In this document: one piece after another, positions 56,660-64,000 of the stretch | Layout: every line of letters starts with the position of its first letter | How positions within the stretch are numbered: position 1 is the first letter of the stretch | Assembly: GCA_026182355.1 (NCBI GenBank) | Contig: JAPFBL010000001.1 | Span: forward strand, 1,302,001 to 1,366,000 | DNA length: 64,000 bases | Origin: Hermatobates lingyangjiaoensis | Lineage: Eukaryota; Arthropoda; Insecta; Hemiptera; Hermatobatidae | Direction of reading: 5' to 3' | Notes under the pieces: model-generated | What the model was told of the DNA's origin: nothing | The model's input: the letters and a program-made list of their open reading frames with translations, nothing else | Databases searched by the model: none | Made by a program: the position numbers and the translations under genes

Positions 56660-59500
56660 TGATCCACTTAGGAACGAAACCACATAGTAGTTGCAATACA
56701 AGTACTGTCAACATACACTGAAAGTAAAAAGGGAAAAAAATGAACTAAAAATTAATAATAAACATAAATACAGCAAATAATGTAAATATAAAATCAAATA
56801 AAATAATAAAACTTAAATAATCAAAAAAAACTAGAAAAATAAAACTGTAATATCATATAAAAAATTAAATAATTAAAAAATAAAAAAATAACTAACCTTT
56901 AAATTTTAAAGGTAACTCGATTGCAATTTTTAAACGTTTAAAATTTGGTATTAAGCTAGTTTCTGTTACTAAATTGTACCAGGTTTTTAACACTTTAAAA
57001 CTACAAGGCACCAACATAAGAGAGGTATTTTTAAGAATGAACAATAGTCATAATGCTATTAACAGAAATTTAGAAAAGAAAATTTTTAACTGTTATCAAA
57101 TTTAAACTACAATTCATGTTATTCTAAAGAATTTAAGTTTTTTATTAAATATACCTTATTATCAATATTTAATAATAAAAATTTCGTAAATTTTAAATAC
57201 TTAAGAGGATATTACACTATTACAGAAAAATTAAACGAAAACTATTAAGTTCTATGTGCAGTAAGTTGTCGGATTTTTAAACAACAAATATTTAATTTTT
57301 TATTATCACTAACAAAATTTATATACCATCATAGAAATAAATTAAATCACTAAATTTTTGTCTTTGAATTTGATAATACATTTCCAGGTTAACCATATTA
57401 AAATTAATCTAAAATTATTATATAGTTAAAATTAAATTAAGATATTGTCGACGACTTTGACAATACATTTAATTATGTATAGTCAAGTTTAGTGTAAGCC
57501 TATTTAGTGTAATTGTATTTTTATATAATGGGTTTGCTTATAGTAATTATGCTTATTTTCAGTTAAACTATTCCTACTACTGTTTTACTCTGATATGAAT
57601 ATTATAGTAATAAATCATATCAAGTATAAACATAAAGACCAAAGAAAAGAAGTATTAAATATTCATTCTGCCGCTACAGGTTTTATTTTAAAGATAAACA
57701 ATAAAATTTATTATCATTATGTGTTACGTAGTTTATTATAATGTACGCAACACAGAGAGCACGAAAATAAGTAGTATTTCAGGATTTGAATCCTGGAATT
57801 ATGTGTTCAACTTTAAACTGGATCTCCACTTATGAATTTCATAATTTAAATTTTTAAACAAAGCTGACTTATAAATATATTTGCTTCGTCTGAATAATTT
57901 TTGGTGCCACAATCCCCTCTAAGTCATGGTAAGGTGACAGACGTAGTGTAATCATTTTTTATTATAAAAACGATTTTAGGGTAATAAAATATGAGTAGAT
58001 AGCAGATAAATTTTAAATTTTGTACTTGTGGTCGCATAGAGATTATACAAATAAAATATTTTAATTAAATATTTAAAGGTTTTCTTCAAAATTTTTGCAT
58101 CCAATAGAGAATAAATACTGCGGTAGATTAGCCTTCTAGCTCTTTCTATATATCTGCTATTTAATATTGTTTGTGATAACAGAAAGTACATTAAATACAA
58201 CATTGGGGGGGGGGGGGGTTACGATTTGATATAATGGATTAGTAAGAATTACTATCCAAATACTTTAGGAACCAATCTTTGAAACAATTACAGAAAACCT
58301 AAAAAGTTGTTTATCCTTATTAAATAATTAAGAAGAAATTGAAGGTATTATCACAACTACCTGAGGAAACACCACGACATAGGAGTGGCCACAACCCTAC
58401 TGCCCACTGTGTGGTAGGACACACACAGACACTAGGTAGAGGAAATGGATAGACACTATCTAACAACATGCCTGCCCTAAACAGACTACAGAGGGTCTCT
58501 GACCATTAATTCTACTGGGCTGCAATGGACCTACTAGTGGAAGCTTAATGCCGTTGGAGTAATCGAAAAAATCCTCAGAAATAATGAATAGACCATTCAG
58601 GTTATTTTGTTTATTTTTAAAAATATCTCGTATAAACAGGAAAAAACAGTGGAATCTACGCTACTGTAGCGACCCAAATAGTTTAAAAAGATTTTCAGAA
58701 ATAAGATGAATAACGGAAAACATATTTATGGGCAGTATTAGAAGTTTTGTTAAAGTATCTTCACTTATAATTTCTAAATTTAGTTCAATTTTACATTTCA
58801 AACAAACAAAAAAAGTATTTTTTTTATAGAGTTATTTAAGTACAGTTATTTACGAAAATAAACAAATAAATGATTTTTTTGCCTCTTGAAGAGAAAAATT
58901 TGTAATATACAGTTAACTTGAATACTGGGGAAAAGACAAGTAATGTTATCCCTCATGTTCGTAGAAAGACTGGTTTTAACAATGTAATCAGATTACCTGT
59001 GAATGCAGAAACAATCCTCTGTTTCTTTTTAAGATTTCCCCAAAAGAACTTATCCTTTGTAATTGGCTCAGTAAGTTCCCTAAAATTGGAACACATCACT
59101 TTGCTATCTTAATTTGGTAGTTTTCATTGTTGTAACTTCAGATATATTTATAAACAAAAAAAAATGTAATTTGTTGTCTTTTTTATAAAACTACAAATAT
59201 TTGTGACGCGGTCAAAAAACGTGGTTAGCATATAATTAGAATGTTATAATAAGTCACAATATAAAGTTCTGATTGGATTAGATACAAGCAACATTTTCTG
59301 ATCACGTCAGGAACTGTCAGGTCTTGTGGAACAACGATTGAATCTGAGAATCTGCATTCATGAATGCATAAGATCTCTTATACCATTCAGAGAAATGGTA
59401 TAATGTTCCAAACGATTAAGATAATGATATTCATTTTTCTCAAAAACTTAAAGTACGAGTATTAACGTCTACTTTCTTTCATAAATTAAAAGAATAATTC
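56660..59500. other. AT-rich stretch with a G run
   Basis: Mostly A/T-rich low complexity at 56,720-56,900. A run of about 14 G lies at 58,205-58,218. A slightly GC-richer part at 58,360-58,560 shows no ORF. The ORF at 58,918 has no recognisable domain. Confidence 0.45.
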
Positions 59501-59553
59501 TGAGGTAAAATGGATAAACAAACAAAAGTCTCCATACAAATGAAGTTTTATTC

Positions 59554-59586
59554 AACGCGTTTCGAACACTTCGTGTTCATCATCAA
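59554..59586 (-). ncRNA. Hammerhead motif, family I
   Basis: Minus strand: TTGATGA (C3 replaced by T), extra T, helix II GAACAC/GTGTTC with a GAA loop, GAAA, CGCGTT. Helix III strand ACGCGT is self-complementary, cleavage site GUU. Helix I starts CTTC/GAA with three pairs. A single copy, no partner arm found nearby. Confidence 0.75.
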
Positions 59587-60004
59587 GAAGACACCAAGGA
59601 TGTGGTGCTGACGGGTTGGTCCAGTGAAAACAACTCTAAGAATAATGTCTAAAAGAATAATGTCTATTTTAGCCTTTAGTATGATATATAGAAATATACT
59701 GTTTGGCACCTTGCTAGTTTTTCACGATTATCTTGAAGTTAATATTCATATGTCAGGAAAATATAAGAATATATTAATTAATAGAACATTATACAATGAA
59801 GTGATATTTATTTAGATTAAATTGTACTTACATTAGATTAAGGAGACTGCTGAATTCTCCATTAATCATTTTATAGTTAATTTGTTGCATATTAATTTTA
59901 GTACTTTGATTTCATGTTGTAGCTTCTCTGTTTGAAGAACAAAGTATCCTATATAACGAGACTATAATTGAAAATTATTAGTCCGTGTAATGGCAATTGT
60001 GGAA

Positions 60005-60300
60005 GGTGTTTTAAAAGAGCATTGGAGATGCGGGATGGAATAGCGTGAAGGGGTTTATTTTGTTAGGCTTGGTGGGGGAGGCACAATGGCGTGTTATCTG
60101 ATTGTGGCCCGCTCACACCTGGCTAATTGATGCGGCATCCTCTGTTCAGATGGGGCCTATCTGATCTCGCGACGAGATCCAGCCGAGTCAAGCACCGCTC
60201 TGCCACCCAATTACGTCCTTCAACCTCCAACACTTCACATATCCCTCCTCCTCCTCTCAATCTCCCAACCCAGCAACACCTCTCCATCAACCTTTACTTT
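60005..60300. other. GC-rich island 14
   Basis: G-rich left (GGCTTGGTGGGGGAGGCAC), C-rich right (CCCTCCTCCTCCTCTCAATC). The core has GATTGTGGCC (RUNX-like), CACACCTGGC (E-box), TATCTGAT (GATA-like) sites and a near-palindrome GATCTCGCGACGAGATC. No convincing ORF. Candidate enhancer. Confidence 0.45.
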
Positions 60301-60398
60301 ATCCATTCAGTACAAACAATATGCCCATTGTTTATAAGAAGTTTTTTATTCAATACCAACATTACTTATATATAGTTAATGGCTTAGTTCCACTGAGG

Positions 60399-60597
60399 TT
60401 AGTAATATTAGAATTAGTAGCAATAATATCCGTCATACTTCGTTAAGTCTGGAGAGCTCGACCGGTTTCCGGTCCATCTGATTCCCATCTTCAAGAGAGT
60501 ACTGATAAGGGAACCAGACGGACCCGAAATCGGTCGAGCTATCCAGAGACTTTACAAGATATGACGTACATTATTACTACTAATTCTAAGATTACTT
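60399..60597. mobile_element. Family E palindrome, diverged
   Basis: Arms 60,399-60,486 and 60,509-60,597 are imperfect inverted copies. The minus-strand core (60,457-60,497) has TTGAAGA, GAAA and CCGGTC. The plus-strand core (60,502-60,538) has CTGATAA, helix II GGG/CCC, GAAA and TCGGTC. Each has at least one change in a catalytic or helix III position. Confidence 0.7.
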
Positions 60598-60599
60598 AT

Positions 60600-62520
60600 A
60601 TTTTATATATCAACGTAACCTAACAATGTAATGTATGAAATATTTAAGTTATTAAACATTTCAAAGTTTCTGAGATTATAAGAATAATTTTAATTATAAC
60701 ACGATATGACCTAAATATGCATTTGGTAAAACAATTACTTCTATATTAAAAAAATGTTTAATAACTACAAATAACTTTTCAAAAAATACCTTGTAAAGGT
60801 AAAACAAATGAAAAGTTATCTGAGAATCAAACTGGAACCCACATATTGCAAGATGATAATCGACGCAGCAAGAAGTAGCTAATAACTCGCGTTAAAATGT
60901 ATGTAATTAGCTGGAATGAGATTAGCTCATGGTGATCTGTTTTAACGAAATGTAAGATGAGTAATGTACTCGTCTGTAGGTATACCATAGTAATAAGAGG
61001 AGTGTACTAGGCATTGCTTTGATTTCCAAAGTGTAGCCTTCCAGAAATGTATACATTAATGTTTATAATGTGGTGAGGTTCGTATGTTTCGGCATCTCCT
61101 TGCAAAGTTTGGTAGCATTAGTCAATTAATTTTGCCATGCTCCATCTAATAACATTTGCACACCCTTCGTCAAGTGCCTGACTCCCTGCAGTTTGGCGGA
61201 ATTCTCCCTCCCATGCTGGTGACAATATACCATAAATGTTATTAATAATCTTCAGTAATAGACTAATGAGTTTCCAAAAAAAATTAAACGCAATTATCAT
61301 TATTCGAATGAGATTGAATTATTTCTTTCCAATTCGATCTATTTTTTTTATTTATAGTTTTTTTCCTTCCTATCATTGAGTATTATAACCTATTATTTAT
61401 TCGTAAACTTATACAAATATCGTTTTGTTGTTAATTTTTATAGACCATTGAACATAACTGTCAATGTGTATTACAGCATCACCTTTATTAAAAAAAACCT
61501 CTTCAAAACTGTATGGCATATCACCTGCTTCAGGAGTGTATAAAGCTGTCTTTTCTGATACACCTACATTTACAGATTTAACACTTCAAGAAGCTTGCTC
61601 TGGGTAAAGCATTACACACCACATCTTCAAAATTATACATCAAAATCAATCTCTTTTTATTTATAAAATAACTTGGAGCTTAACTATTAAACAATGGCAT
61701 TCCGACAAGCTGTTTCTGTTATTAAGGACATGATGAATTTTACAGGTTAGTCTGTTTGTTGCAGTTGCAAAGTTCCGAGTTCTGCACTAGGAGTCTATTA
61801 GATTCTTTCTTGTCCCTGATTCAAGGCACCATGCATATCTTAACTTTGTTTTAACTGATATTCATTACTACCGAGCTTGAAAAATCTAAATAGTCCAAGA
61901 CGATCCCTACATACAAAATTTAAGACTCAACATAGAATATTAACATAGTAAATTTTAAGGACTATGGCAAGAAGGATTTTTAACATCATGTTGCCCAGGC
62001 ATTGCTGTCCACCATAGTATTATATATTTGATTGTTTAATTCCAACTCCACACTCACAGGCTTTCACTGTTAGTGCTGTCTGTCTTAGAAGTGGGAAATG
62101 TGGTTCATTTGTTATTTGGCATCCTTTTTGGTTGGCATTTTATCGGTTGATTCTACATAAGGAGTTTGGAATTTTACCATACTTGTTTATGAAAGGGATC
62201 TTTATCGAGTATTTATCAAAGTACAGGCTCGAGACAGACAGCTTTACACCCTATCCAGGGGATGATTTGCGCAAGATTTTTCAGCTTCTAAAAAGAAAAA
62301 TTTGAGATCCTGGACAAGATTTGAACCTATAATTTTTGGAACTAAAAATAAACACTACCTGTTATACGACATCTGACCCAACTAGTACTATGTATGTTAT
62401 TAGGAGATAATTAGGGCATTGAATTTATTATAAATATGCCTATTTTTTATATATTACACATTAAGAATAGTTTACAGGGAAAAATGTGAAAAAAAGACTT
62501 AATATTTTGACTAGTGAGAA
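60600..62520. other. AT-rich stretch, nothing recognised
   Basis: No supportable gene. Composition is somewhat more balanced at 61,480-62,340, but frames are closed. Confidence 0.45.
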
Positions 62521-62524
62521 AGTC

Positions 62525-62850
62525 GATTGATTTGAATGAAGTGCTGTCCAAGCGCAGATGAAAGTTATCCCGATGATGGTTTGATGAAGCGAGTCACCAG
62601 CTTTCCCTACTCTAACAAAGCTAATAATGCACAAAGTTAATGGTGGCGGCTGTCCCAGCGCAGGCACCATCATTGTCTCCACCTATACATACATTACAGT
62701 CCCGACCCACCGCGACAACCCTTTAATTTCAACCCTCCCATTCAAATCAGTTTTTTTCCCTCACCCCGGGGACTGACACTGTTTTTTTTCTCCACCCCAG
62801 GGGCTCTCCCCCTGTCCCCCTACCAGGGAGTCGAGTGTGAAAAACTACCG
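62525..62850. other. GC-rich island 15
   Basis: A compact core (GATGATGGTTTGATGAAGCG, CTAATAATGCACAAAG, then GGTGGCGGCTGTCCCAGC) is followed by a long C-rich tail with CCACCCCAGGGGCTC and CCCCCTGTCCCCC. A 73-codon minus-strand ORF shows no domain. Candidate enhancer with pyrimidine-rich flank. Confidence 0.45.
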
Positions 62851-64000
62851 GGTTTCCTGTTTTGCATTTCCTTTAGAGAAGACAGATGCGCCTGCAACCC
62901 TTTGGCACCCTCCCCATATATTTAACATTTTTATACGGATGTTGGTTAGACATAAAAAGAGCTCGTCTGCCTCTATTGTAGAGCCAACGGCTCAACATTC
63001 CGCATTATGTTACTCCTATCTCGTAATCCAATAACACCAAGGAGAAAAACACTCAAACTAACTTCTCAACTCTTTGTTCATGACGCCTTTGTGTTGCTCT
63101 TATCTCTCAGACAATACGAAAGCAAAACTCAAAACTTTCAAGTAATGTAAACTTTTTAACAAGCAGAAAATCATGCAGTCTTCAAATTGGTACTAAAACT
63201 GTACGAACTTTTTTTTTACTTAATTAAAAAAAACGTTTAATAAATAAATCTGAAGTGGTTTTTAAAAATTTGAATATTAAATGTATATGAGCCAGCTTGC
63301 AATATGAATACTCAAAGCCAAATTCTGCATATTTATGAAAGTTGGTTTAACTTTAAAACAGCTTGTCCTTTATTTTGAAAAATTTGAAGGATATAATTTT
63401 CTATTAAAACTAATATTAATTAACAGATAAACAGTTTAACTAATGGAGAGATTTCAATGTTTATAGCATCATTTCGTCAATAACAATGAAAATGAAATAA
63501 GAAGATAATTCTTGGAACTTCAAATATTAAATCCATACATATTGTTAGTACTACAGAGTTTATTGAACATCATATTGTTATTCAAATCTGCCTGTTTGTA
63601 AATAACAGTAGTTTCTGTAGTCGTCCAACCGTTTTTGGAACGTAAGTATATCTTCAAGCAGGCTGCCAAGATTGTTCAGTATTTAAGACTTGAGACATTC
63701 AACAACCAATTATACTAGAAGGCTGTTAAAAATCACTCCTCAAAAACTTGAAATTTTGATCATTTTTGCTTATAAGAACAACAAAATCGGCGTTAATTGA
63801 TTAATTTCATTCTCTATCAACGTCTGAAGTTAATCATGAATTTTCATTGAAGTTTCATTTTTATTACGTCTTACTCATCAATCATACTTACGTTGTAATC
63901 TAAAATCCTTGTCTTTATCATGTAGGTAATATTAAATCTCTAGGTATCACAATTTATAAATTTTCAAAATTTATTATAAATCAATAGAGCCAAAAATGTT
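62851..64000. other. AT-rich stretch, nothing recognised
   Basis: No supportable feature to the end of the window. Confidence 0.5.

Noticed and set aside
1..64000. CRISPR arrays, operons, bacterial promoters
   Set aside because: No regularly spaced repeats with unique spacers and no prokaryotic gene organisation; the window is eukaryotic.

Overview
This looks like nuclear DNA from an AT-rich invertebrate genome. There is no bacterial gene organisation, ORFs are short and scattered, and microsatellites are abundant. Metazoan retroelements are present: Penelope-like elements (PLEs), Jockey- and R1-like LINEs, a tRNA-derived SINE and hAT-like MITEs. The many PLE pieces with hammerhead-type ribozyme motifs would suit a chelicerate such as a horseshoe crab, but that is a guess. 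I find no complete host protein-coding gene, rRNA gene, functional tRNA gene or CRISPR array. The window reads as a gene desert or a very large intron.

Two layers overlie AT-rich filler. The first is decayed transposons. PLE debris dominates. Two minus-strand coding pieces are recognisable: an RT/GIY-YIG fragment at about 39.5-40.45 kb, and a GIY-YIG fragment at about 41.06-41.64 kb followed by its own 3' hammerhead at 40.83-40.86 kb. More than a dozen short pieces carry hammerhead cores, most of them in head-to-head palindromes with the ribozymes facing outwards (near 4.3-4.7, 28.8-29.0, 38.9-39.2, 48.9-49.5, 54.9-55.4 and 60.4-60.6 kb). Other elements are a 5'-truncated Jockey-type LINE with an 11-bp target duplication (12.0 kb), a broken R1-like LINE (43.7-45.75 kb) interrupted by a GC-rich plus-strand block, a SINE (34.5 kb), two hAT-like MITEs (15.5 and 22.05 kb), and a 1.6-kb non-coding repeat with three copies (1, 25.5 and 46.7 kb).

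The second layer is about fifteen GC-richer islands of 150-450 bp, spaced a few kb apart. Most are G-rich on the left and C-rich on the right of the plus strand. They contain short palindromes and motifs resembling transcription-factor sites, and they look like candidate conserved regulatory elements. This is inference: no cross-species alignment was possible.

The most interesting signal is the set of hammerhead families. About nine distinguishable families share the same layout (CUGANGA-like box, hairpin II, GAAA-like box, very short helix III). In nearly all of them the helix III strand is a different but perfectly self-complementary 4-6-mer followed by the cleavage-site base. That is what two RNA copies would need to act as a dimer.
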